Positions 8,901-16,646 of a stretch of DNA of 64,000 bases are shown piece after piece. Source of the stretch: Candidatus Aquidulcis sp. Its GTDB lineage: Bacteria > Chloroflexota > Anaerolineae > UBA4142. The stretch lies in NCBI GenBank assembly GCA_020723345.1, contig DYJA01000016.1, positions 25,106-89,105 on the forward strand. Direction: 5' to 3'. A program made the position numbers and the translations under genes. The number at the start of each line of letters is the position of its first letter. Positions within the stretch are counted from its first letter, which is position 1. Below the pieces are notes generated by a model. The model was not told the DNA's origin, ran no database searches, and saw only the letters and a list, made by a program, of their open reading frames with translations.

Positions 8901-9016
8901 AGCATGCGGAACGCGCGAAAGAACGCGCGTGGTGCGATGGTCCGCCGTATCATTACAAGGTCGCGTATGAGCGCGCGGAGAGTTTGTTGAAAGAGATTGA
9001 CAGGGTGACACGGTGA
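5954..9016 (+). CDS. DUF4062-STAND NTPase-TPR protein (putative defence or signalling NLR-like protein)
   Basis: A 1020-residue protein. The N-terminus, MKIFVSSTYVDLIEYRRAAE with a GIYAHRYGF motif (residues 1 to about 95), is a DUF4062 domain, common as the effector-side domain of bacterial STAND proteins. An NB-ARC-like NTPase follows, with Walker A IGGMGKTALAW near residue 210 and Walker B FLSVLDGFERVL near 290. A helical TPR-type region fills about 630-915. Such tripartite proteins resemble NLR/Avs-type immune sensors: the TPRs recognise a trigger, the NTPase oligomerises, and the N-terminus acts. Several stretches are plainly repeat-derived yet in frame (7389-7432 and 8400-8890). The ATG at 5954 is the start matching DUF4062, with only a weak AAGG upstream. 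Antiphage function is inference. Confidence 0.85.
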   Translation: MKIFVSSTYVDLIEYRRAAERAINLLDQQFKGMEYFGARPEEPKAACLKEVEQADVFVGIYAHRYGFVPDGDTASITEQEFEHAKKLGRPIFCYRVSPKQPWLLEFVEKDTDKHKPTEKLAAFLKRIEKDFVRSKFTTPDDLLAKISADLSRHLVERGRVARITHPLPPVPYFVHTYPLQAHFTGRVIERAELADWMGRDARAAFVLEAIGGMGKTALAWVWTQEIFSLNIPIAGVFWWSFYAERDFSRFLDKAIAYASGGTMDAQQISSDRDRVDALANLLRQSRFLSVLDGFERVLRAYARMDAAYRGDAVDADARNDYRACADPNIGIFLRCLASGGTLTKLLITSRLFPRELDDLAGVRLMPLTGMNPDDAVEFFHKQGINGTHTEIETAGAAYGFHPLTLRLLAGALKQDPRYHADIRNAPSVEMREADRDKRMQRMLEFAYDSLPPQERKLLSQLSAFRSPMKYETIRDIFAGGRGSRGAIELRPYDDNEDELAHAISNLSERGLYMRDAATDTFDLHPVIRRYCYDMLADKPQTHAIFIVYFQKIEPPQKIQTLADLQPTIELYHHTVRAGRYDEAAQLFNSRIWRTLYYQLGAYQTQIEILRALFPDGEDNLPRLKDVSIQAKELAELASAYSLVGQPRRAVPLTLRHNDLREKAGDKKNLAIGLGNVAIQQLGIGELKAAEQNLRRRIEICREIKDEFNEAIGHQELGRVLAYRGEFAEAERELDAAFEMFGKQNAVQSQSVVSAYRALRALLMGNASAALASARKAREFAEEDARTDAPTERDFIRAEWMIGTALVAEVSSVGAKHFSTPLRSAQDASPLQRASPLQQAEHHLAEALSRDRAIGMVDIEAAILLEFAKLRLVQGTTADDRRQTAAVTLSGVEGSAVGGQQSAVAPLMQESLTFAREALEIAERCEYRLDQAEIHNFLAEWWMTTADNRRQTADPSTWLPSTPLRSAQDVAVGGQSSAVAQAREHAERAKERAWCDGPPYHYKVAYERAESLLKEIDRVTR
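7389..7432. repeat. GTAGGGGCGCAATTG palindrome inside the DUF4062-STAND gene
   Basis: A perfect palindrome (GTAGGGGCGCAATTGAATTG and its complement) is translated in frame as GAIELRPY. The same element is inside the TIR-STAND gene at 16804-16836, also in frame. Confidence 0.85.
8400..8890. repeat. Cluster of palindromic repeats inside the DUF4062-STAND gene
   Basis: Copies of the CTGAGCGGA/TCGAAGG family (8405-8433, 8613-8631, 8815-8858) and of a GACCGCCGAC/GTCGGCGGTC family (8583-8660, 8781-8885) interrupt the TPR region. They keep the reading frame and encode Ser/Ala/Thr/Gln-rich loops such as STPLRSAQDA. Confidence 0.8.
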
Positions 9017-9072
9017 CATGGTGACACGGTGACTTATTCACCTTGTCACCCCGTCACCTTGTCTCCTTGTCC
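9001..9072. repeat. GGTGACAC/GTGTCACC-type inverted repeat
   Basis: Three GGTGACA-type units are followed by complementary TTGTCACC-type units between the STAND gene and glpK. The stop of the STAND gene lies inside the first arm. Confidence 0.75.
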
Positions 9073-9097
9073 CGAATTCCAATCAAGGAGCAACACA

Positions 9098-10663
9098 ATG
9101 CCAAACTACGTCGCGGCAGTCGATCAAGGCACAACTGGCACGCGTTTTATGATTTTCGATCACGCGGGGCAAGTCGTCGCGTCGCATTACGAAGAGCATC
9201 ACCAAATTTATCCGCAACCCGGCTGGGTGGAGCACGACGCGGGCGAAATCTGGGATCGCACGCGCACGACGATTGGCGGCGCGCTGGCAAAAGGCGCGCT
9301 GAGCCATGCCCTGAGCGAAGTCGAAGGGGGAGCGACGTCAGGAGCGGAGTCGAAGCGCACGCTCCACGCGAGCGATCTCGCCGCGATTGGCATCACGAAC
9401 CAGCGCGAGACGACCGTCGTCTGGAATCCGAAGACGGGCGAGCCGTACCACAACGCGATTGTGTGGCAGGACACGCGCACGCAAGCGATTTGCCAAAAAT
9501 TGATTGACGACGGCAAATCCGATTTCATTCGCGCGAAAACCGGCTTGCCGATTGCAACTTATTTTTCCGCATCCAAAATCCAGTGGCTGCTGGAAAACGT
9601 GAGGGACCTGCGCGCGCACGCGGAACGCGGCGAAGCGATCTTCGGCAACATCGACACCTGGGTCATCTGGAATCTCACGGGCGGCAAAAATGGCGGCGTC
9701 CACATCACCGATTACACGAACGCGTCGCGCACGATGCTGCTGAATTTGCGGACGCTCGATTGGGACGACGAGTTGCTCGCGCTCTTCGACATTCCGCGCG
9801 CGATGCTGCCGCAACTCCGCGCGTCCTCCGATCCGAAACTGTACGGTTATTCCGACGCGCTCGGTCCCGTCGGCGGACGCGTGCCCATCTGCGGCGATCT
9901 CGGCGATCAACAAGCCGCGCTCTTCGGACAAGTCGGTTTCGACGCGGGCGAAGCGAAGAACACGTACGGCACCGGCTGCTTTTTGCTGTTGAACACCGGC
10001 AAAGAAATCGTCCCTTCGAAATCCGGTTTGCTCACCACGGCGGCATCGAACGGGCAAACCTGTTTCGCGCTCGAAGGTTCGATTGCGATTGCGGGCGCGG
10101 CGGTGCAGTGGCTGCGCGACAATTTGAAGATGATCGCGAACGCGGCGGAGACGGAAGAAATCGCGCAATCGGTCGCAGACACGGGCGGCGTGTACTTCGT
10201 GCCCGCGTTCAACGGGTTGTTCGCGCCGCATTGGGATATGTACGCGCGCGGCACGCTCGTCGGCATCACGCGCTATACCGCGCGCGAGCACATCGTCCGC
10301 GCGACGCTCGAAGCAATTTGCTTTCAAACGCGCGAAGTGATCGAGGCGATGGAAAAAGATTCCGGCGTGCCGCTCAAAACATTAAAAGTCGACGGCGGCG
10401 CGGTCAAAAACAATTTCCTGATGCAGTTGCAAGCCGATATTCTCGGCGCGCGCGTCGTGCGCCCCATCGTCAACGAAACGACCGCGCTCGGCGCGGCGTA
10501 CGCGGCAGGACTCGCGGTCGGCTTTTGGAAATCGCTCGACGAACTGCGCGCGAACTGGGGCGTGGATCGCGTCTTTGAGCCGCAATGGGACGCGGCGCGG
10601 CGCGAGGCAAGTTACGCGGGATGGAAGAAAGCAGTCGAACGCGCGAAGGGGTGGTTAAAATGA
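9098..10663 (+). CDS. glpK: Glycerol kinase
   Basis: A 521-residue FGGY kinase that phosphorylates glycerol to sn-glycerol-3-P in the cytoplasm. Evidence: [16 protein letters not shown] (phosphate-1 loop), [23 protein letters not shown], the catalytic-base region [27 protein letters not shown] and the C-terminal [16 protein letters not shown]. Family length is about 500; here residues about 68-90 carry a repeat-derived insertion (CTGAGCGAAGTCGAAGG at 9311-9327 plus a second partial copy near 9345). It lengthens the loop after GALAKGA without breaking the frame. The ATG at 9098 has AAGGAG 8 bases upstream. No glpF, glpD or glpR is adjacent. Confidence 0.93.
   Translation: MPNYVAAVDQGTTGTRFMIFDHAGQVVASHYEEHHQIYPQPGWVEHDAGEIWDRTRTTIGGALAKGALSHALSEVEGGATSGAESKRTLHASDLAAIGITNQRETTVVWNPKTGEPYHNAIVWQDTRTQAICQKLIDDGKSDFIRAKTGLPIATYFSASKIQWLLENVRDLRAHAERGEAIFGNIDTWVIWNLTGGKNGGVHITDYTNASRTMLLNLRTLDWDDELLALFDIPRAMLPQLRASSDPKLYGYSDALGPVGGRVPICGDLGDQQAALFGQVGFDAGEAKNTYGTGCFLLLNTGKEIVPSKSGLLTTAASNGQTCFALEGSIAIAGAAVQWLRDNLKMIANAAETEEIAQSVADTGGVYFVPAFNGLFAPHWDMYARGTLVGITRYTAREHIVRATLEAICFQTREVIEAMEKDSGVPLKTLKVDGGAVKNNFLMQLQADILGARVVRPIVNETTALGAAYAAGLAVGFWKSLDELRANWGVDRVFEPQWDAARREASYAGWKKAVERAKGWLK
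9299..9362. repeat. Repeat copy inserted in frame in glpK
   Basis: CCCTGAGCGAAGTCGAAGGG and a nearby GGAGCGGAGTCGAAG belong to the window-wide CTGAGCGGA/TCGAAGGA family. They are translated as part of [15 protein letters not shown]. Confidence 0.75.
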
Positions 10664-10714
10664 TGCGTGATACGTGAAAAAGAGTCACGTATCACGTTTC
10701 ACGTTTCACGTTGT
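10664..10714. repeat. ACGTGATACGT / TATCACGTTTCACG repeat
   Basis: GATACGTGAAAAAGAGTCACGTATC is a hairpin just after the glpK stop, followed by further TTTCACGTTTCACG units. It may act as a terminator for glpK or be a REP-like element. A TATAAT (10722-10727) follows and is the likely -10 box of the next gene. Confidence 0.65.
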
Positions 10715-10754
10715 GTTGTGTTATAATCGCCGCAGTGGAAACAAGGAGGCGCGC

Positions 10755-11933
10755 ATGAACCTCGATCAAGCCGTCCAATTGTTGAACTGGTTGGACGAAG
10801 AACATCGCAAAGACAAAACGCAAATCGCCGAATTGGCAAGTCAGCTGACTCAGCAGTACACGCTCGTCGCCGGATTGAACAAGACCGTGCAAGACCTGGA
10901 AGAACGACTCGCGCGCGTGCAGAGTCAGGCGCTGCGTTATGCCCAACTCGAACAAACCGCCGGGCAGACCAAAGCCGAAGTCCAAATGTTGCTCGAGCAA
11001 CACAACAAGCAGCGCGCGCTCGCCGAAGAAGAACAATTCCGTCTCCGCCAACTCGAACGCGAGCGCGCCGATCAGATTTTGAGCACACTGCAACTGCAAA
11101 TCGAAGGACTGCAGCAATGGCAGCGGTCGATCACCGGCGACCACGAACTGATCAATCGCGCCGATCTAACCCTGGGAACCTTACAGCGCGAGGTCGAAGA
11201 ACAGATTCATCGCGACGAAGAATCGAACCATCGTCTGCAATTGCTCGAAGAGTGGGTGCCGCGCTTTGGGCAAATGGCGACGGAGCAACGCCAACTGAGC
11301 GAACGCTTGACGAAGGAACGCGCGGAAGCTGTCGAAGCCGCGCGCCGCGCCGAACAACAGCGCGCGCGCCACATGGCGGAATGGGCGGAGCAAATGAAAG
11401 CGAGCCGCCGCGAAGTGGACGAGTGGATCACCCAAATGCGCGCGATTCAGGAACAACACAAAGACAGCCGCAAGATTTACAACGAGATGCAAGAACTCGA
11501 AGAACGACTCAAGCAAACCGAAGCGCGCCTCCTGCAGTGGCAGCGCCTGCTCGAAGAGACGCGGCGCAAAGAACGCGATCAACTCCTCGCCGACGTGGAC
11601 AAGCGCTGGCAACAACAGTTGGGCGAGTGGCAATTCCTGCGCGACGAATGGACCAAACGCCTCTCCGCGATCACCGATCGCGTGGGCAAACTGGAAGATT
11701 GGCGACCCGAAGTGGTCAGTCAATTGCACGACCTCGTCGAGAAAATGGAGCGGGAACATCGCGAGCGTTTGGTGATGATGGTGGATGTGGTCAAAGCGGA
11801 AATCGATCTTCAGCGTTCGCACGCGACCCAAGTCGACAAAGTTCTCAACGAACTCATCACCCGCATCGAAGGCGAAAAAGCCGGCGCCAAGTCAAAGATC
11901 AAAGCCGCGGCGTCTGCCGCGACAGGAGCGTGA
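10755..11933 (+). CDS. Coiled-coil protein of unknown function
   Basis: A 392-residue protein that is almost entirely helical and charged, with heptad-like Leu spacing throughout (LEERLARVQSQALRYAQLEQ; LEERLKQTEARLLQWQRLLE). There is no signal peptide, TM helix or catalytic motif. The tail is Lys/Ala-rich (AGAKSKIKAAASAATGA), which could contact DNA or a surface. The layout recalls SMC-hinge-less rods or scaffold proteins, but no known family is recognised. The ATG at 10755 has a near-perfect RBS (AAGGAGG, 10743-10749) and a TATAAT at 10722. It ends 3 bases before selB, so the two are probably co-transcribed. No function is assigned. Confidence 0.75.
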   Translation: MNLDQAVQLLNWLDEEHRKDKTQIAELASQLTQQYTLVAGLNKTVQDLEERLARVQSQALRYAQLEQTAGQTKAEVQMLLEQHNKQRALAEEEQFRLRQLERERADQILSTLQLQIEGLQQWQRSITGDHELINRADLTLGTLQREVEEQIHRDEESNHRLQLLEEWVPRFGQMATEQRQLSERLTKERAEAVEAARRAEQQRARHMAEWAEQMKASRREVDEWITQMRAIQEQHKDSRKIYNEMQELEERLKQTEARLLQWQRLLEETRRKERDQLLADVDKRWQQQLGEWQFLRDEWTKRLSAITDRVGKLEDWRPEVVSQLHDLVEKMEREHRERLVMMVDVVKAEIDLQRSHATQVDKVLNELITRIEGEKAGAKSKIKAAASAATGA

Positions 11934-11936
11934 CGC

Positions 11937-13799
11937 GTGCGCGTCGTCGGTACCGCCGGACACGTCGATCACGGCAAGTCGACGCTCGTCAAAGCGTTGA
12001 CCGGCATCGATCCGGACCGGCTCAAAGAAGAAAAAGAACGCGAGATGACGATTGACCTGGGTTTCGCGTGGCTCACGCTGCCCAGCGGCCAAACCGTCAG
12101 CATCGTCGACGTGCCGGGACACGAGGGGTTCATCAAGAACATGCTCGCGGGCGTCGGCGGAATCGACGCGGCGCTGCTCGTGATCGCGGCGGACGAAGGC
12201 GTGATGCCGCAGACGCGCGAGCACCTCGCGATTTTGGATTTGCTCCAAGTCAAAGGCGGCGTCGTCGCGCTGACGAAAAAAGACGTCGTCGATCCGGAAT
12301 GGATCGAAATGGTGTCGGCGGACGTTCGCACAGAACTTGCCGAGACAATCCTCGCGAACGCGAAAATCATTCCCGTCTCGTCCAAAACGCGCGACGGAAT
12401 CAAAGACCTCCTCGCCGAATTAGATCGACTCCTCGAAACGGTTGCCGCGAAAAACAATTTGGGCAAGCCGCGCCTGCCGATTGACCGCGTCTTTTCGATT
12501 GCCGGGTTCGGCACGGTCGTGACCGGCACGCTGATCGACGGCAGTTTCGCGGTCGGGCAAGAAATCGAAATTGTGCCCGGCGGCAAGCGCGGGCGCGTGC
12601 GCGGTTTGCAAACGCACAAATCGAAACTCGAACGCGCGACGCCCGGCAGTCGCGTCGCGATGAATCTCTCCGGTCTCGCGGTCGAAGACTTGGCGCGCGG
12701 GCAAGTTGTCGCGCTGCCCGGCACGCTTGCCGCGACGACCTTGCTCGACGCGCGCGTGCAATATCTTGCGTCCGCGCCAAAAGCGTTGGAGCATAACGCC
12801 GAGGTGGATTTCTTCACCGGGTCGGCGGAAGTGCCCGCGCGCGTCCGCTTGCTCGATCATGCGGAACTAAAGCCGGGCGACATTGGTTGGGTGCAACTGC
12901 AACTTGCCGCGCCGGTCGCGGTCGCGAAGAACGACCGCTTTATCATTCGCTTTCCATCGCCGAGCATCACGATTGGCGGCGGCGTGATCGTCGATCCGAA
13001 CGCGACGACGCGCCATCGCCGCTTCAAGCCCGACGTGATCGCGCGGCTCGAAACGCTCGCGCGCGGCACGCCGGACGAAATCGTTTTGCAATTTCTCGCG
13101 GCGCGCGGCGCGCACCCTGCCGACGCGAAAGAAATCGCGACTGGCACCGGCTTGAGTACCGAAGTTGTCGCGCAAGCATTGACCGCGCAAGCCGCGAACG
13201 TCGTCGCGCTCGGCGCGGCGTACATCACGCTGCCGAATTGGAACGCGCTCGCGGAAAAAATTCGCGCCGCGCTCGACGAGTTTCATCGGCAGAATCCGCT
13301 GCGCGCGGGCTTGTCGCGCGAGGAATTGAAAAGTCGGCTGGGGCTTGCGCCGCGCGTCTTTGATCGCGTGATCGAACGCGCGACGGCGGAAAATATTCTG
13401 TCCGCGAGTGAAGACCTCGTGCGGCGACCGGATTTTGTCGTCAAGTTCGCGCCCGAGTTGCAGAAAAAGATCGACGCGCTCCTCGCGCAATTCGACCGAG
13501 CGCCGTACGCGCCGCCGTCGGCGCAAGACGCGGAAGCCGCGATTGGCGCAGACGCGGTGAACGCGCTCGTGACGCAAGGCAAACTTGTGCGCCTCAACGA
13601 TCAAGTTTTGCTCGCGCCGAAAGCATTCAACGCGATGCAGGACTGGGTTGTCGCGACGATTCGCGCGCAGGGCGAGGTGACTGCCGCGCAAGTGCGCGAT
13701 CAATTCAACACGAGCCGCAAGTACGCGGTTGGCTTGCTGGAATATCTCGACACGATCCGCGTGACCAAGCGCGTGGGCGATGCGCGGGTGCTGCGATGA
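11937..13799 (+). CDS. selB: Selenocysteine-specific translation elongation factor
   Basis: A 620-residue translational GTPase with G1 [12 protein letters not shown] (residues 5-16), G3 [16 protein letters not shown]4 TKKD, EF-Tu-like beta-barrel domains, and a long C-terminal region with winged-helix segments (for example [20 protein letters not shown]). Start, length and end match SelB, which brings Sec-tRNA to UGA codons marked by a SECIS element. The ending [20 protein letters not shown] is the wH4 domain that binds the SECIS. The start is GTG, 3 bases after the coiled-coil gene. selA, selD and selC are not visible in this window, so use of selenocysteine has to be checked elsewhere in the genome. 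Confidence 0.9.
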   Translation: MRVVGTAGHVDHGKSTLVKALTGIDPDRLKEEKEREMTIDLGFAWLTLPSGQTVSIVDVPGHEGFIKNMLAGVGGIDAALLVIAADEGVMPQTREHLAILDLLQVKGGVVALTKKDVVDPEWIEMVSADVRTELAETILANAKIIPVSSKTRDGIKDLLAELDRLLETVAAKNNLGKPRLPIDRVFSIAGFGTVVTGTLIDGSFAVGQEIEIVPGGKRGRVRGLQTHKSKLERATPGSRVAMNLSGLAVEDLARGQVVALPGTLAATTLLDARVQYLASAPKALEHNAEVDFFTGSAEVPARVRLLDHAELKPGDIGWVQLQLAAPVAVAKNDRFIIRFPSPSITIGGGVIVDPNATTRHRRFKPDVIARLETLARGTPDEIVLQFLAARGAHPADAKEIATGTGLSTEVVAQALTAQAANVVALGAAYITLPNWNALAEKIRAALDEFHRQNPLRAGLSREELKSRLGLAPRVFDRVIERATAENILSASEDLVRRPDFVVKFAPELQKKIDALLAQFDRAPYAPPSAQDAEAAIGADAVNALVTQGKLVRLNDQVLLAPKAFNAMQDWVVATIRAQGEVTAAQVRDQFNTSRKYAVGLLEYLDTIRVTKRVGDARVLR

Positions 13800-14704
13800 A
13801 TGACGAGCGACGACCGACGACCGCCGACCCTTCGACTTCGCTCAGGGCGAGCCCCCGAGTGCCGCACGAGTCGCGGAATTTGTCGAGCGCGATTGAAACA
13901 CCCAATCGCGTTCGGCGCGCGATGAAAAGCAACGCGTCCGCGCCATCGCCGATTCGCCGCGTGTGGCTGGAACGCTTTGCGCGCCTCGCGCTGATCGCGG
14001 CAATCGGCGCGGTCTTTGGCGCGCTCTGGTTCGCGGTGACCGGCACACCGCGCCCCGCGCAAGTGATCGCGCTGGCGCCCGCGCCGCTGCAAACGCTCAT
14101 CCCCACGCTCATTCCGATCCCGACTTCGACGCCCACCCCCACGCCGACGCCGCTGCCGCCGCTCGTCGGGCTCGTCGCCGGACATTCTGGCGGCGAGGAT
14201 CCCGGCGCGAACTGTCCCGATGGCTTGCGCGAAGTGGACGTGACGACCGATGTCGCGCGGCGCGCGAAAACACTGCTGGAGGCGCGCGGTTATCGCGTGG
14301 ACATTCTCGCGGAATTCGATCCGCGCTTCAGCGCGACCAAACGCGATTACGCGCCGAACGTACTGCTCGCGATTCACGCGGACTCGTGCGTGTACTACGC
14401 GTCGGGCTACAAAGTCGCGCGCGCGTCGAACAGCGCGTCGCCGCAAGAGGAAGACCGCCTGGTGCGCTGCGTCAGTTCGTCGTACGCCGCGGCGTCGCAA
14501 TTGCCGTTTCACGAGGGGAGCATCACGACGGCGATGACGCTGTATCACAATTTGATGAAGATCGATCCCAAATCGCCCGCCGCGATCATCGAACTGGGTT
14601 TTCTTGGATCGGATCGCGCGACGCTGGTGAACAAACGCGAGCAACTCGCGCTGGGAATCGCGAATGGCGTGGAGCGGTTTTTGCAGGGGAGCGGGTGTCA
14701 GTAG
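13796..14704 (+). CDS. N-acetylmuramoyl-L-alanine amidase, membrane-anchored (Amidase_3)
   Basis: A 302-residue cell-wall hydrolase. It has a TM helix at about 57-78 (LALIAAIGAVFGALWFAV), a Pro/Thr spacer, then an Amidase_3 zinc domain with metal ligands in GHSGGEDPGA, GLREVDVT and AIHADS, and a catalytic Glu in IIELGFLGS. It cuts the bond between MurNAc and the stem peptide. The ATG at 13796 overlaps the selB stop (ATGA), but the first 42 residues include a CTTCGACTTCGCTCAGG repeat copy (13828-13844). The ATG at 13922 is an equally good start and leaves the TM helix and domain complete. The gene is probably read through from selB. Confidence 0.82.
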   Translation: MNDERRPTTADPSTSLRASPRVPHESRNLSSAIETPNRVRRAMKSNASAPSPIRRVWLERFARLALIAAIGAVFGALWFAVTGTPRPAQVIALAPAPLQTLIPTLIPIPTSTPTPTPTPLPPLVGLVAGHSGGEDPGANCPDGLREVDVTTDVARRAKTLLEARGYRVDILAEFDPRFSATKRDYAPNVLLAIHADSCVYYASGYKVARASNSASPQEEDRLVRCVSSSYAAASQLPFHEGSITTAMTLYHNLMKIDPKSPAAIIELGFLGSDRATLVNKREQLALGIANGVERFLQGSGCQ

Positions 14705-14736
14705 GACAGTGAACAGTCAACAGTGAACGGTGAGCG

Positions 14737-15390
14737 ATGATTACGGATACGCGGACCAGAACGCGACAGACGATCATTGACATCGCGCAGCGGCATCAGC
14801 GCGGCGGCGCGGGTAGCGCGCTCGCGTTCCTCGCGGAAAGGACGACGCAAATGGCGTGGCTCGATCTTTCTCCGATTCTTTCTCCGATTCGGTGGGCAGT
14901 CGTCGGCGCGGCGGCAACGCGGCTGTATATGCCGGAACGCGCGACGCGCGATTTGGACGCGGCGATTCGCGCCGAAGACGCGCCCGCCGCGCGCAAAAAA
15001 CTCGCCGACGCCAAATTTGTTTTTCAAGGTGAATTGAGCATCGGCGGCGCGACGTGGCGCGCGCCGAATGGACAAATGGTTGACGTGATCGAAGGGCGCG
15101 AAGTGTGGTGGCGCGACGCGCTCGCGGAAGCGCAAACGAATCGCGACGCGCAAGGACTGCCGATTTTGCCGTTGCGCTATCTGGTGTTGATGAAATTTCA
15201 AGCAGGTCGTGTGCGCGATCTGGGTGATATAACGCAAATGCTGGGACAAGCCGATGACGCCACACTTGACGCGACACGCGCGTTGTTCAAACAGTATGCA
15301 CCAGCAGATCTGAATGATCTGGAGAGTTTGATAACGTTGGGAAAGTTGGAAGTGAACAGTGAACAGTCAACAGTGAACAGTCAACAGTGA
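14737..15390 (+). CDS. Nucleotidyltransferase-fold protein (AbiEii/DUF6036-like)
   Basis: A 217-residue protein. WAVVGAAATRLYMPERATRDLDAAI matches the G-G/A-x-A...R-x-T-x-D-I/L-D pattern of the nucleotidyltransferase fold used by AbiEii-like toxins and related uncharacterised proteins; the two Asp residues would bind metal. A helical C-terminal part follows (YLVLMKFQAGRVRDLGDITQ), also typical. The ATG at 14737 opens the frame, but the ATG at 14851, with GAAAGGA 8 bases upstream, would give a start right before the domain and may be the real one. The C-terminal VNSEQSTVNSQQ tail is encoded by an AACAGTGAACAGTC repeat. No partner antitoxin gene was recognised. Confidence 0.65.
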   Translation: MITDTRTRTRQTIIDIAQRHQRGGAGSALAFLAERTTQMAWLDLSPILSPIRWAVVGAAATRLYMPERATRDLDAAIRAEDAPAARKKLADAKFVFQGELSIGGATWRAPNGQMVDVIEGREVWWRDALAEAQTNRDAQGLPILPLRYLVLMKFQAGRVRDLGDITQMLGQADDATLDATRALFKQYAPADLNDLESLITLGKLEVNSEQSTVNSQQ

Positions 15391-15418
15391 ACAGTCAACA
15401 GTGAACAGTCAACAGTGG
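15350..15418. repeat. AACAGTGAACAGTC direct repeats
   Basis: About five copies of a GTGAACAGTCAACA-type unit span the end of the nucleotidyltransferase gene. The same unit appears at 4870-4915 and 14704-14732. Confidence 0.8.
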
Positions 15419-15428
15419 GACGGTGGAC

Positions 15429-15469
15429 AGACCTTCGAGGTTTCGCGCAAGCGCCTCGAAGGTCTTTTT
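15429..15469. terminator. Bidirectional intrinsic terminator
   Basis: A 12-bp perfect stem (AGACCTTCGAGG and its complement) is followed by TTTTT on the plus strand. It lies between the convergent nucleotidyltransferase and DUF697 genes. Confidence 0.8.
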
Positions 15470-16459
15470 CTACATGGGAGGAGTTTTGCTCGCGCCGAGC
15501 ATCACGTCTTTGACTGCTGCGCCGAGGTCTTTGATCGACTGCGTCGTGTTCGATTTCGCCGTGGAAACTTGACGCGTCGCGGCTTCGACGAACGCTTTCG
15601 TGATGCCCTTGGTGCCTTCGACGACGATGCTGCCGAGCAGCACGACCGCTTCCGCCGTCGCGGATTTGCGGAGCGCGCGACGATCCTCCAGTACGAGCGC
15701 GGAGCAATACCGCCGCGTGATCACGCCGACGCGCAGAGTCAACAGCGCGTTCGCGCTCCCCTGCAAAATCGAATTCGCGAGGAGCGTCGCCGCGATGTTC
15801 AAGCCGGGAATCGCGCCCGCCGCCGATCCCAGGACGCCGGAGACAATCGGCTGGACTTGCTCGCTCAGATCAATATCGGCGATACTGCTCGCGACAAACG
15901 CGGTCGCGCCGACGTTCGCATACAGGTCGAGCATTTCGCGCAGCGTTGGACGCTGATAGTACACGTGCGCGACTTGCCAGATCAGGCGCGTCTGCGTCAC
16001 CAACACGAGCAAGCCGTCGAGGTTGCCGTTCTGCGAAATCGCGGTGCTGGTGAAGACGACGCCCGCGGTGTTCGTGACGATCTCTTGCGCGCGTTTGTCG
16101 AGGAGTTGCAGCGCGGCGTCTACTTCTTGGCGATTTGTGACGCGGAGACCTTGCTTTTTCAGGATCGCGTTTTGGTTCAGGCGTTGTTGCAGCGCGATCA
16201 GATGCTGCGGAAATTCAGGCGCGGTTTCAGCGCGCGGCGGACGCAACGGCTTGGGCAAACTGACGAAGAGGACAATCGGCACGACGATGCAAATCGCGTA
16301 GATCAGAATCAGCGTGAAGAGGAGCCCCAGCCCCAAACGCGGATCGATCATCGCCGCGAGATTGACGATTTGCGCGGTTTGGTTGACGACGGTGATGACG
16401 AAGCCGACGACGATCAAAAGGGAAACGAAAAAGAAAATGCGCGAGAGCGTGGTTTGCAT
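15470..16459 (-). CDS. DUF697 family membrane protein
   Basis: A 329-residue protein with two N-terminal TM helices (about 7-30 and 40-67, the second LFTLILIYAICIVVPIVLFV), a cytoplasmic stretch (QHLIALQQRLNQNAIL), and a C-terminal DUF697-like region (LYANVGATAFVASSIADIDL, LGSAAGAIPGLNIAATLLAN). DUF697 proteins are often linked to GTPases or stress-related membrane functions (YcjF group); no GTPase gene is adjacent here. A strong RBS (GAGGAGG) precedes the ATG. The biochemical role is unknown. Confidence 0.75.
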   Translation of the reverse strand: MQTTLSRIFFFVSLLIVVGFVITVVNQTAQIVNLAAMIDPRLGLGLLFTLILIYAICIVVPIVLFVSLPKPLRPPRAETAPEFPQHLIALQQRLNQNAILKKQGLRVTNRQEVDAALQLLDKRAQEIVTNTAGVVFTSTAISQNGNLDGLLVLVTQTRLIWQVAHVYYQRPTLREMLDLYANVGATAFVASSIADIDLSEQVQPIVSGVLGSAAGAIPGLNIAATLLANSILQGSANALLTLRVGVITRRYCSALVLEDRRALRKSATAEAVVLLGSIVVEGTKGITKAFVEAATRQVSTAKSNTTQSIKDLGAAVKDVMLGASKTPPM

Positions 16460-16491
16460 GATCCCTCCTCAAAGTGACGACCGCCGCGCGA

Positions 16492-16632
16492 AAGATTACA
16501 ACGGACTGGATCGGATTGAACGGACATTTCCGAAGACGCACGTCCGTTAAATCCCATTTCGTCCGTTATCATCCCCTGCCGCGCGCGCGAAAGATTACAA
16601 CGGACTGGATCGGATTGAACGGACAGAGATCT
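16492..16632. repeat. Duplicated ACGGACTGGATCGGATTGAACGGAC element
   Basis: Two direct copies of a block beginning GAAAGATTACAACGGACTGG (16492 and 16589) flank complementary CCGTTAAATCCCATTTCGTCCG segments. The family recurs at 52500-52645. This whole gap between two minus-strand genes is repeat. Confidence 0.85.
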
Positions 16633-16646
16633 AATACAAGGCGCGT

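Noticed and set aside
15350..15418. Short direct repeats resembling a small CRISPR or iteron array
   Set aside because: Units are adjacent without spacers and recur elsewhere as dispersed repeats; no cas or rep gene is nearby.
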